A stretch of 64,000 nucleotides of DNA from positions 434,001 to 498,000 of the forward strand of contig NOWV01000016.1 in assembly GCA_003344405.1 (NCBI GenBank). Direction: 5' to 3'. Source of the stretch: Trichoplax sp. H2 (taxonomy: Eukaryota; Placozoa; Uniplacotomia; Trichoplacea). The notes below the pieces were generated by a model. That model searched no databases and was not told where the DNA came from. It was given only the letters and a program-made list of their open reading frames with translations. Made by a program: the position numbers and the translations under genes. Shown in pieces: positions 54,401 to 64,000 of the stretch (within the stretch, counting starts at the first letter, position 1; each line of letters begins with the position of its first letter).

Positions 54401-57128
54401 TGATTGACTTGGTGGCCAACTAAGAGTCGAGGCTAAAGTTAATTTCCTACATTTACACGCCCGTTAAGTTTGAAGTTTACATTATATTCTAAAGGGTCAG
54501 TAAAGCTTGTAAACGTCACTTCCATCGGCAATAATCTGTATATAAAGTCATTCTCGAGAAATACATAAAAAAACCAGTAAGGAAATGAACACTTCATATC
54601 ACCCTTTGAGAGCTCATTTAATACTTAATAGATGATGATTATTTGATTAAGAGTTAGTAATTATTACATTCACCTGCATAGGCAAATAAAACGACGAATG
54701 GAGCTCTTATGCTAGCTGACATCGAGGTCGTGTAATTGAGCGCCTAAACTAGATGGCCATGTGCTATAACAGTAATGTTTTTCTAATTCTGGCCGATAGT
54801 GAAATTGAATTTTGTGCTCTTCGACCGTACTTTCAATTACAATTCCTTCAAGGTTTTAGTATTGTGTTATCCTATCTGATAACCAATATCGCATGGAGGT
54901 AAGGAAGGAAATAATCAAAAAAATTGAACTATTGCCAAGGTGGATGCTTATCAATCGAACAATATTAAATCGAGCGTGATTGATTATTCATTTTTATACG
55001 ACTCTTACTGCACTGGTACTCAATCAACTATCTAGATTGATTGCTGATATTATCTAGAGTTGGGTCAACATTATACAGTATAAACATTTGCCATGTTGCT
55101 TTTGATGTTGGTGAATCAATGCTATTACTATCTAATTCTATGTTAATTTTAATGGTCAAGACACAATAATGTTGATATTCTAATGGTTGCTTTACATATT
55201 TCATTAAACACGTCGTTGATATTGATTATTTCTTTTAGTGCGCCAATAAATTCTTACAACATTACTTCCTATAAATCCATAGCTCATTTGTACATTGAAT
55301 ATGTAAGCTATGAAGTGATTATGTTATTGCCTTTGCAAGGAAAAGAATTTGATATAAAATTGAGGAATCTAAATCAAATTCGATATTGAAGGTGGCTTTT
55401 TCGATCAGAGAACAATGGGCACGTGAACGAACGGTTGGCATCGAGCCATTGCGAGTGGTATGCGTAGTTATTTAAATAATCGAAGCGATTCAAGGTATTT
55501 TTACTCTACTGTATGCTAATTTAGCCTCCTTTCTGGAGATGACTAGTACAGCGCATTAACTTATGCATATGGATGAGTAGATTACTCTATACTAATGGTG
55601 TTGATTAGGGCTGGAAAACATTTTACACCTCGCCCACTATGCATATGAAGACACACGAGCAATTTGTAAATAAACTTGACTCTGAATAAAGTCAATAAAT
55701 AACGGACTAAAATTCGTCATGCATGAATAACAATGTTAACAACATTTTTGAAATGATTCTAGTGTCATGAAACCCATTAGTCTTACACATGTAGAACAAA
55801 TGACTACAGAAGTAAGCTAAATAAAAATCGGCAGCCTGCATTATGTAATCGAGCTCGGATAAGATCGATGCATTCCATTTCATGGACAACCCAATTTTAT
55901 TGTGAGCCTATTGCAATAAAAGCAAACATGACCTGAATCGATGGATATTAAATGATATTGATCGTTTCCAGTAATATATTGATGTGCTTTGTACTAATTT
56001 CGATGGTCTACAGTATAATGATTTATTTAATTAATTTCCTGTCATCGCTGATGAAGTTCAGACGACTTAAATGCTGCTATTTACAGTTAAATTAATTAAT
56101 TTACCATTTTTATTATAAAGGTAATCTACTTTATCATTTGTTCATAACTAATTTACTATTGATCCAAGGGAAATTCCTATACGTGATTGTACAGCATGTT
56201 CTGGAAATACTTCATATCGCCCTGTCTACCTATGAAATCAATATTTAAAAAAGTCGCAGTTCTGATATAGATCGTGCCCTAGCTGTTTATAAATTTGTAT
56301 GGAGTTGGACTTTATACAACACTTGAAGTTAATACATATACTTCTAGTCTCTCATTCTCTCGCTGTACATAAGTGTACAATTGGATTAGGTTACCTCATT
56401 CATTCTCAAAATTGCGCCTTATTAATAGGAATGACGACATAAATTGTCTATTTTTGGGGGAAGGAACCAATCAACTCGAGTCAAACCGTTCAGCTCTCCA
56501 AGACTACTAAGTAAAATTTAGCCTGGTCCACTAGCCCGAAGTATTGAAGAAAAATTATCATCTTGATGAATACGATAGTGATCTAAATGCGCGTGCAAAA
56601 GCACGAAATTTCACGATGTAAGATCACAGTAGTAGAAAAGTACATTGCTTTCCTGACTTAAATCATTGTTTTGCAGCGCTTTATTGAACAAAATAAGACA
56701 GTTGGTATAAATTTAAGCCCATTATAAATTATTTGTATATATGGAATTAGCCTGAGTGAATTGAATTCACCGCCTCGATACTCAAGGCCATAACCATGAC
56801 AACATCGGCGGATATACGAGTACCCCTATCTTGGAACTGTTACACCAAAGGTGAACATGGATAGGTACTACTTCCTTCTATCAATGTAAGAATATAATAG
56901 CTCTTGCGATATCGATTTACTCCCTACGGTTGTTTCCTTCATAATATCTGAATAAATCTATTTGATATCCTTGTCAATATCCTTGACATCCTCCATCGCC
57001 AATCCTATTGCATGCAGTCATGTCTAGTCATGTCCATTGATGTCCACTCGTACGAGGACGCGGTAACACCTACCCGCAAAATCCAGATTTTTCCTCTGTG
57101 GCAAGAAGTTCCAGTTTCTAGATCGCCT
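51445..57128. other. Gene-less region between Notch and IMP3
   Basis: About 5.7 kb between divergent genes (Notch on minus, IMP3 on plus). It includes the Notch promoter. Visible items are a short CA run at about 52985-52996, a run of nine G at about 53497-53505, and unsupported ORFs such as 55183-55389. No recognisable exon or RNA gene was found. Confidence 0.45.
51574..51580 (+). promoter_or_regulatory. Candidate CSL (RBPJ/Su(H)) site
   Basis: GTGGGAA, the core of the CSL consensus (Y)GTGRGAA, lies about 130 bp upstream of the Notch ATG. The preceding base is G rather than C or T. A 7-base core is expected often by chance, so this is only a candidate for feedback control of Notch. Confidence 0.3.
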
Positions 57129-57740
57129 TAAATCGCTCATTAGCAGCTGAAAATGATTTAGAAATAAGGAAGAAACTTATTGGCGCAAAATTATAGAACA
57201 TAGACGTTAATAATTTATGATAAGTGTTGGAAATCAACTAAGGAAGGGAGATTTGGATGTCAACAGTATAGCGTATCGTTTCAGATCTGCGATTAAGTTG
57301 AAACGACCAGCAAATACTCAGCCCCCCGTATTCAGACTGCGCTATACCGTCCTCTACAGTACAGTACTAGATTTCGTACTGTAAAGTATTGTACTGTGCA
57401 CTGTAGAAAAGGACTCTGCACTTCTGCACTTAAATCGCTCATTAGCAGCTGAAAATGATTTAGAAATAAGGGAGAAACTTATTGGCGCAAAATTATAGAA
57501 CATAGACGTTAATAATTCATGATAAGTGTTGGAAATCAACTAAGGAAGGGAGATTTAGACATCAACAGTATAGCGTATCGTTTCAGATCTACGATTGAGT
57601 TGAAACGACCAGCAAATACTCAGCCCCCTGTATTCAGGCTGCGTTACACCGTCGTCTACAGTACAGTACTGTACAGTACAGTACAGTATTAGACTTCGTA
57701 CTGTAAAATACTGTACTGTGCACTGTAAGAAAAGGACTCT
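57129..57740. repeat. 302-bp tandem duplication with GTAC palindromes
   Basis: AAATCGCTCATTAGCAGCTG starts at 57130 and again at 57432. Both units run through GGAAATCAACTAAGGAAGGG, ACTCAGCCCCC and AGGACTCTGC with few differences. Each contains a cluster of TACAGTACAGTACTG-type inverted repeats that can fold on itself. The second copy has an expanded cluster near 57655-57690. The unit ends about 100 bp before the IMP3 start. Confidence 0.93.
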
Positions 57741-57813
57741 GCTCTGGTGGCTGCACTCGAGGTAGAGTGACTGTCTATCATCTGTCGGTCGTCTGTCTGT
57801 CATCGGTCTGTCA

Positions 57814-57827
57814 TCTCTCTCTCTCTC
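57814..57827 (+). promoter_or_regulatory. CT-rich tract just before IMP3
   Basis: An unbroken pyrimidine run ending about 10 bp before the IMP3 ATG at 57837. It could be a microsatellite or part of a pyrimidine-rich 5' UTR. The transcription start is unknown. Confidence 0.4.
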
Positions 57828-57836
57828 GTTGCAAGC

Positions 57837-59912
57837 ATGGTTCGCTCCTTGAAATATCACGAAAAGAAATTATTAAAAAAAGTTGATTTTATATCATGGA
57901 AGAAGGAAAATAATATTCGCGAGATCCAGATTATACGCAAATATCATATTAAAAAAAGAGAAGATTATACTAAGTAAATTTCTTCGCTAAAATAGCGTAA
58001 TAACAACGCTTGTTACTTCTGTTCTACATTTCGGATATTCGTTCATGCAATACATCATGTTGTGCAAAATCAATACTCACTTTTCGACTTTGCAAATATA
58101 ATCATACAACGGAGCATATTTAGGCATCCAAACAGTACATAGACGCAAACGATCATAGTGAGATATTGTATTTGTTAGAGGAATGAGTACAGTATGGAGA
58201 TGGTGTACAACATGGTTAATTAATTCTTACTTTTCAAGATGTTTACAGTTGGATGAAAGGAAGAGATCCATGGCTCGTTCGGCCACTGCAGTAACTCTTA
58301 CATAGCACAACTTTACTTGTCTCATTCAAATTTCATCTTTTCTCTGTAAATGAAGTAACATCCAAACTTTGTATTGGCTAGTAACACGCTGTACTTTGAT
58401 TACGACCAGTTGGATAGATACGATAGTGTACATCTCATTGCTTCGCACAAGGCTTTATTCGATATCCAACTTGAGCTATCCCATTTCAAATGACATCTTT
58501 TCTCTGTTAAATCTACGGATATAGAAACTTTATATTGGTCAGTAATCCACTATACTTTTATTGTTACAAGTTGGACCGATACGATATTACATCCCATTTC
58601 TTTATGAAATACTTTGTGCAATATCTACAATAGAAATATCATGCTATGATCCAGTATACATGTAATGCTATGACTGAATATAAAAAGTTCGAGTTATCCC
58701 TACGCGTAATATGTGATGCTGAACAAGCAGTATTATACTGGTACCAGATATGGGAATGAGTTTAGTACAATCAGATTTCATTTTTATCGCTCAAGTGTGT
58801 AATTACGTGATAGGCTATTTTTTAACCATCATCTCGTTAGTATACATTAAAGACACACGTCATGACTACAGATCTAGTAGATCTACCTAATTCGTTATTC
58901 ACAAAGTAATTATAGACATTGGATTTCTATGTTAGTTTAAAGGCTGCACCATATTGGAAGTGTCCCTTGCCATAATCTAAAATTGTACTTGAATTTAACA
59001 TCTAGATATAATAAACTTTGTGGAATGGTAAGGAAATTATCTCATGTACTTAAAAAGCTAGATGTTAATGATGAATTTCGCGTGGAAGCTTCCGCATTGT
59101 TAATCGAAAAACTGTAAGTCATCGTTTTATTTAACAGTTATATAATTCGCCCTTCCTTGATGGAGTTGAATACCTAAGTTGACTTTGATTGCGTAACTGA
59201 TAATATTATATGTGTAGATATAACCTTGGACTTATCCAATCGCAGAAGAGTCTAACCTTGTGTGAGAAATTAACCGCTTCCACATTCTGCAGGTCAGTGT
59301 ACTAATCAAAGTAGATTCCAGTTAATGCATCGTTTATGACCATAAAATTTATTCTTGTAGGCTAATGCCAATAGCTTTTTTGCCATTGCATTAGTTCTAG
59401 TATAAAGGTGCGGTAATAACGATTCATTTAGCTATTTGACTACTATGCATTGTAGGAGAAGATTGCCTGTCATTCTGGTCAAGCTACGAATGGCTCCTAC
59501 CGTTTCGATGGCAACTACATTTATAGAGCATGGTCGTATCCATTTATGATTTCTCCTATTACATGTTACTAATAATAAGTTTATTGACTCACATTTTTCT
59601 GATTAGAATGAAAGAGTATTGCTGCATTATTTTAAAAAGTGCATTTACTGTACAATTTTCGTTGACGCGTTATATCACAGACATTCGTATAGGACCAGAA
59701 GTCGTAACCGATCCTGCACTGTTGGTGACAAGAACGATGGAAGATTACGTTACGTGGACTGATTCATCCAAGATTAAAAAACATTTACTACGTTATCAAG
59801 GCGAGGTTAGGATCAATTTTGCTGCTATAGTATTTATAATTTGTCTCTTCACAGTTTGTATTGAAATTAGCTATTTTATTGTTTCAAGTTGGACGATTTT
59901 GATGTATTGTAA
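57837..59912 (+). CDS. IMP3: U3 snoRNP protein IMP3
   Basis: Component of the small-subunit processome, related to ribosomal protein uS4. With U3 snoRNA and MPP10 it guides early 18S pre-rRNA cleavage in the nucleolus. Six exons keep phase: 57837-57973, 59006-59113, 59218-59292, 59456-59535, 59681-59805, 59889-59912. They give 182 aa (human 184). N-terminal [18 protein letters not shown] matches the family start. It is followed by [87 protein letters not shown] and LDDFDVL before TAA. The S4-type RNA-binding region is intact. The last exon codes only seven residues and the stop. Intron 1 is about 1 kb. The gene faces SEC22 tail to tail. Confidence 0.95.
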
Positions 59913-60668
59913 ATGAAGAAATTCATCACAGGATTACAAAGAAAGCCACAGTTCTTCTAATTGAATGAAAGTTTTACAAAAGTAGCGACACCCTGTTACA
60001 GCCAGAAGCCAGTTGCTGAACATCTAGATGAATCATATTCAATACCAAAATATAATGAAATGCTAAATCTAACTAATTACCAGGATATTTATTTTCTTTT
60101 TATTACAATACGAACACGATCGTACACTACGCTTGTTACAATTGTAGCAGGTACGTATATCTCTATACTTCTACGATTTATTAATTTCCTGTTACTTTAT
60201 GACAATATATTCTGGCGGAGAGCCTTTAATGTAAAGATACATGTTTGCAAGGACATGTACAATATTAACTTTTTAAATAGTGTTAACATCTGTCCACTTA
60301 TACCAGCAGTAAATACAGTATATGCTGGACATCAACTGCGATATTCAGAGCAAGATGTAGCACCTGAGATATTCGAATCTCTAATCAAAAATAGGTAGAC
60401 CAATTAAAATAGTACCTTTAATGCATTAATCAGGTTTCAATTATATCAATAACTGGTGCAGAATAATAAAGCAAATCAATCGATGCTTATTACCGTTTGT
60501 CTCGTCACAGTTGTAACTTAAAAATTCGTAATTTAATGTCAGTGATCCTGACAAACGTTGCAACACAAGTTGACTGTTGTCAAAATATAGTGTTATAATT
60601 TGTATATGCTACTATTAATTTAATTTCATCTTCGTAGCAATACGCCTTGATATAGAATCATCATCGTA
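59913..60668. other. Intergenic gap between IMP3 and SEC22
   Basis: About 750 bp between convergent stops, so it holds both 3' UTRs. A 145-codon plus-strand ORF (59961-60398) covers most of it. It begins just after the IMP3 stop but resembles no protein I know and has unremarkable AT-rich composition. I treat it as unproven. Confidence 0.45.
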
Positions 60669-63042
60669 TTACCACCACCAAAACCTTAAGTAGATCACTA
60701 TTAGAAAAAACAGAAAACCTATGACAGCATATTTAGCGTAAGTTGACCGTAAATTCAAGTATTTGGCATCCTTTTTATATTTCTGAGAATGCATCGATAA
60801 GTGGCTAGCTTTATCATCCAGAACTAAAGGGATAAAGCAAAATCAGGATAATCAGCTTCACATCGTATAGGATACGTACAAAATATGCAATTTATATATG
60901 ATTCTTGTATTGTAAAAAGAGTTATCTATAAAAGAACAGATTATTGATAATTATAAACACTGTATGAGCAAAACAACCTGATAGCTGTTCTCCACGCTGT
61001 AAAATATCGTCAATATTTTGCAGCATAATTCTTTGTACATCGTGTAAGTCATCATTTAATTGATTTAAATTACGATGAGATCGCGAATCCATATAAGATT
61101 TCTTTGTTTTCAGTAGAAATGTTTCTGAATGCAAAAGATTCAAGATATGCATCAGTAATGTACGTAATTTATACACAGCTATTTCTCAATTTTACATTAG
61201 CATTACACAAAAAATTACAGGTAGCTAACAGCGAAATGCTGATTGATTATCTTAATTATTCAATGCTGAAGGGAAAATAATTTATTCCAGACAATTCTAG
61301 TAAAGTAATTACCAGCTTAGGTATGCTTACCAAATTCAATGAAACAGTAAGGCCTCGAAACTATTCTTATTTCAGACCCATACAATTTGATAAATTCTGC
61401 TTGCAAATCATTCAAGTATCCAAATACTAGTCTTTTCGAAAAAGTCTTCTCGCAAAGAGCCATGAAACAGACGCCGGTGTCTATTAAGTAACTGTTGATA
61501 AATAAGAAAAGGGTGTTTAAATTAACGTGAGATAGAAGGAAGGTTGGTTAAAAGCATTCCCAGTATAAACGGATTGGACTCTGGCCGTTTATATTTTAAT
61601 GTACGCGTATACTGTAAGATTCATGACCATATTAATCCGAACTTGTTACTTGTACAAAAGCACTGTAATAGAAAGTATAATGCTCCTACAGTATTTCATT
61701 TAAGGGGAATCTTTCAGGAGGGATTAATAAGAGCTTCGAAAAAGAGATCGAAAACTGTATTATTTACAAGTGCCATTGGAGGAATTCCATTTAGAACGTC
61801 TTTGTCATTTGAAATTCAGGATATACGAGTATTATATGGTACTGTATATCGCGCAATGCCACAGTGTAAAATTATCATGACAAGAGAATGCAACGCAGGA
61901 TGATGATAACTGCTTAATATATAGGCCAAAAATAAGTACTTTGATCATGTTGCAGCAGTGTGGTGCGTGTACGGTGATTCCACATACTGATTATAATTAG
62001 TAGACAGCAGTAGAACAAAATTTGATATTCTTGTTACGAAAACTTACTGGAAAACGTAAGGACCAGTTTCGATGCTACAGCGTGTCGGTGATTGATCTGA
62101 TAATTTTCTGAACAACATCTTTGCTTGATTTTGATATTGTTGTGCAGTCTTGCCAACCTATTACCAGATTATACGAAATTATTGACAAGAATTGACAAAT
62201 CAAGTGTACTACCATGTGCTAACGTATCGGCAGTTTATGAGTGCAGATTTGTAACGTCCTTAATGGAAATAATGGAAACACCGAATATCCTTTTAGTGTA
62301 CAGTAGTTGGCACCCATGTTATCTACCTATAAGCAAGTTCATCTTGGTAGAAAAGTATTGCAAGTTAACGAATAATCCGGTATAACGTTTGGTGTCTCGT
62401 GAACTGTGGCAACTTTGCCAGACGTTAGGTGTTCCAATACAGTACTAGCGTACGCCCAGCAAAGTTGACAGCTACGCGGATTTTGTTTTTTTTCACCACA
62501 AGAGAAACTACCACGATATTACTGGATGATTTTCACTGCCATTTTTACAACCAGTATATCTATTGCTGGTAACATTATAAGACTAATCGATTTAGTTGTC
62601 AAGAAAGCTAAATGTATGACGGATCTTTTCTCCCTAACTGTAAGTAATCCGCCACTTTGGATATGGTGGTGTTTTAGAATAGCTGTGAAGTAAGCTCTTG
62701 CAATTCAAAAAAAGATTCTCTCTAATCTACTGTATTTCAGTTCAAAGTGTCGATGTCGTCGTTATTACGAAGAGCAATGATTCCCATACGAGTATTAGTT
62801 CGTTTTTATATTTGTTGGTATTTTAAAGGATATCATGATCAATAAGCAACAACCATAGATGATTGTACAGTGTAGAATAAGGTAAGACATGCATTGGCTA
62901 TTATTACTCAACTACTATCCATTGCATGCAGTACAACGGAAGCGTAAATGCTCCAAGGAGAACAAACCTCTTCTGATTCTTGCATGGATGCAGCCATTAT
63001 CAGCCCGTCAGCCACACGAGCTATCAAAGTCATTAAAACCAT
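60669..63042 (-). CDS. SEC22B: Vesicle-trafficking R-SNARE SEC22
   Basis: R-SNARE of ER-Golgi vesicle fusion, tail-anchored with a longin domain. Five exons keep phase: 62968-63042, 62048-62148, 61331-61491, 60978-61124, 60669-60823. They give 212 aa (human SEC22B 215). The longin domain starts [14 protein letters not shown] and continues with [38 protein letters not shown] and [13 protein letters not shown]. The SNARE motif is [20 protein letters not shown] followed by [16 protein letters not shown], with the central arginine of the R-SNARE class. The C-terminal anchor is [20 protein letters not shown] just before TAA. SEC22B is chosen over SEC22A/C by length and the FWW end. Confidence 0.95.
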
Positions 63043-63085
63043 ATTGATTACTATTTCTCAACTAGGCTTAAGGCAAGCGAATAAA
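63043..63085. promoter_or_regulatory. Immediate 5' flank of SEC22
   Basis: Only about 40 bp separate the SEC22 ATG from a 30-bp tandem repeat, so the SEC22 promoter or 5' UTR probably overlaps the repeats. Confidence 0.3.
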
Positions 63086-63200
63086 GAGTTTGGGATTTGA
63101 CAAGGTGATGAGAAAGAGTTTAGGATTTGGCAAGGTGATGAGAAAGAGTTTGGGATTTGGCAAGGTGATGAGAAAGAGTTTGGGATTTGGCAAGGCTCTC
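63086..63200. repeat. 30-bp tandem repeat, four copies
   Basis: GAGTTTGGGATTTGGCAAGG-type units begin at 63086, 63116, 63146 and 63176, an exact 30-bp period, joined by TGATGAGAAA. Two single-base variants exist (GACAAGG, TTTAGG). The last unit is cut off at CAAGGCTCTC. Confidence 0.95.
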
Positions 63201-63214
63201 GTTGGCAGTTGACT

Positions 63215-63490
63215 GAAGAAATTTTCCGTTAAAGTCTAGTCTCCTATCGGACCTATGCACTACAGTCCGCTCGTCTGTCCACTCTGTTGTTCACTCTGAT
63301 TCAGTACGTGTGCTGTAGTTGTTGCTGCTGCATACTGTAGTAACCATATGTATCGTACTATACTGTAGTAACCGTACTAAATAGTAATGTCAAGAAATTT
63401 TCCCTTGAAGTCCAGTCTCGCTCGACCTGAGCAAGGTTCGGCTGTCCGCTTGTCTGTCCACTCTGTTGTGCACCGGGATACAGTACGTTG
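63215..63490. repeat. ~180-bp diverged direct duplication
   Basis: GAAGAAATTTTCCGTTAAAG and following CTAGTCTC (about 63217) recur as CAAGAAATTTTCCCTTGAAG and CCAGTCTC (about 63394). TCTGTCCACTCTGTTGT recurs about 180 bp later, as does the following CAC...CAGTACGT. The copies have drifted. ORFs of 62-113 codons on both strands here are by-products of the repeats. Confidence 0.75.
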
Positions 63491-63575
63491 CGGACTGGAC
63501 TGGACTGGACCAGACCGGACCAGACTGGATCAGACTGAACTAGGCTGGACTGGACTGGACTGGGCTGGACTGGAT
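63490..63575. repeat. GGACT pentanucleotide microsatellite
   Basis: Runs of GGACT with scattered changes (GGACC, AGACC, GGATC, AGACT, GGGCT) cover about 85 bp. Local GC is far above the window average. The reverse strand reads as a CCAGT array. Confidence 0.95.
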
Positions 63576-63629
63576 AGTAATGTCGTGACGTGGCACGGGT
63601 GACCCACAGCCGTGAGTGACTTCGTTGTA

Positions 63630-63665
63630 CTGAGTGTACAGTGTACAGTGTACAGTACACTTGTG
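63630..63665. repeat. GTACAGT palindromic cluster
   Basis: Several overlapping GTGTACA/GTACAGT units, each a near-palindrome, similar in type to the GTAC clusters at 57340-57420 and 57655-57725. Confidence 0.7.
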
Positions 63666-63921
63666 TAACGTACTGTAGTGGACAGGCTGATAGCACCATC
63701 GGCTGCAGTAGCTGCCCCTAAGTGCCACTAGGCAAATTCAATCAAGTTGAAAAGTGCTCTAGGTGCCCCACATTTCCCAAGCACAATCTGCTCAACACTT
63801 CGTTGACGGCTTCTGCTGTGGACTACAACTTCCTAATACAGCATTGATGCTCCTTTGACCAGTATTTTGGACTGCAGCCGCGTTATAATATCATGTCCTA
63901 AGGGCAGAGAGCAGCTCCAGG

Positions 63922-64000
63922 ATGGACGGTTTCGCATTAATATGGGGCTGTCTTTTAGCCATTGTTTTAGCTCAAGTTTTGGCTTATATCTTATGCCATC
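63922..64000 (+). CDS. 5' end of an unidentified membrane or secreted protein
   Basis: An ATG at 63922 opens a frame to the window end: MDGFALIWGCLLAIVLAQVL and then AYILCH. The first 26 residues form a hydrophobic segment that would serve as a signal peptide or first membrane helix. The family cannot be told from so little sequence. The purine-rich leader and lack of any stop support a real start, but chance is not excluded. Confidence 0.4.
   Translation, partial: MDGFALIWGCLLAIVLAQVLAYILCH

Noticed and set aside
59530-59916. 128-codon ORF as a single-exon gene
   Set aside because: It fuses intron sequence with the IMP3 exons at 59681-59805 and 59889-59912. Splicing gives the true IMP3 reading.
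60922-61176. 84-codon ORF as a separate small coiled-coil protein
   Set aside because: Its core is the SEC22 SNARE exon 60978-61124. The hydrophobic ends are intron translation.
61544-62385. Plus-strand ORFs of 119 and 86 codons opposite SEC22
   Set aside because: They lie largely in SEC22 introns, lack similarity and lack phase-linked splice sites.

Overview
This looks like AT-rich nuclear DNA from an early-branching animal. Genes are split into many small exons by mostly 50-900 bp GT-AG introns, and the gene set is animal-specific (Notch, KIF14, ZER1). I infer a placozoan such as Trichoplax, but nothing in the window proves the species. Because exons are short, most real genes cannot be seen as long ORFs. 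I rebuilt them by translating exon by exon, checking that splice sites keep phase and that the joined protein follows the known family.

Layout: (1) ZER1 on minus, 1200-6536, an E3 ligase substrate receptor. (2) A 226-bp tandem satellite, 7003-8135. (3) SLC25A19, a mitochondrial thiamine pyrophosphate carrier, on plus, 8779-10918. (4) About 5 kb without a recognised gene, ending in a ~178-bp tandem array (14640-15350). (5) A KIF14-like kinesin-3 gene on plus, 15841-29307. Its motor domain has lost consensus residues in every nucleotide-binding motif while its FHA domain and tail are kept. (6) About 4 kb of AT-rich DNA. (7) A complete Notch receptor gene on minus, 33395-51444: signal peptide, 15 EGF repeats, three LNRs, HD, transmembrane/RAM, ankyrin repeats, a long polyQ tract and a C-terminal PEST/degron. 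Two large 5' introns (2.5 and 7.6 kb) take up much of its span. (8) About 6 kb without a recognised gene, ending in a 302-bp tandem duplication. (9) IMP3 (U3 snoRNP) on plus, 57837-59912. (10) SEC22, an ER-Golgi SNARE, on minus, 60669-63042, convergent with IMP3. (11) A repeat-rich, more GC-rich stretch with 30-bp, GGACT and GTAC repeats, and at 63922 the start of another gene that runs off the window.

The genes do not form one pathway. They are a typical animal mix of protein turnover, mitochondrial transport, cytokinesis, cell signalling, ribosome biogenesis and vesicle fusion. Two points deserve most attention. The first is the apparently dead or strongly altered kinesin motor. The second is the Notch S1/heterodimerisation region, where two phase-consistent splice choices either keep or remove the furin-like sites. 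No tRNA, rRNA, CRISPR array or intact transposon was recognised.
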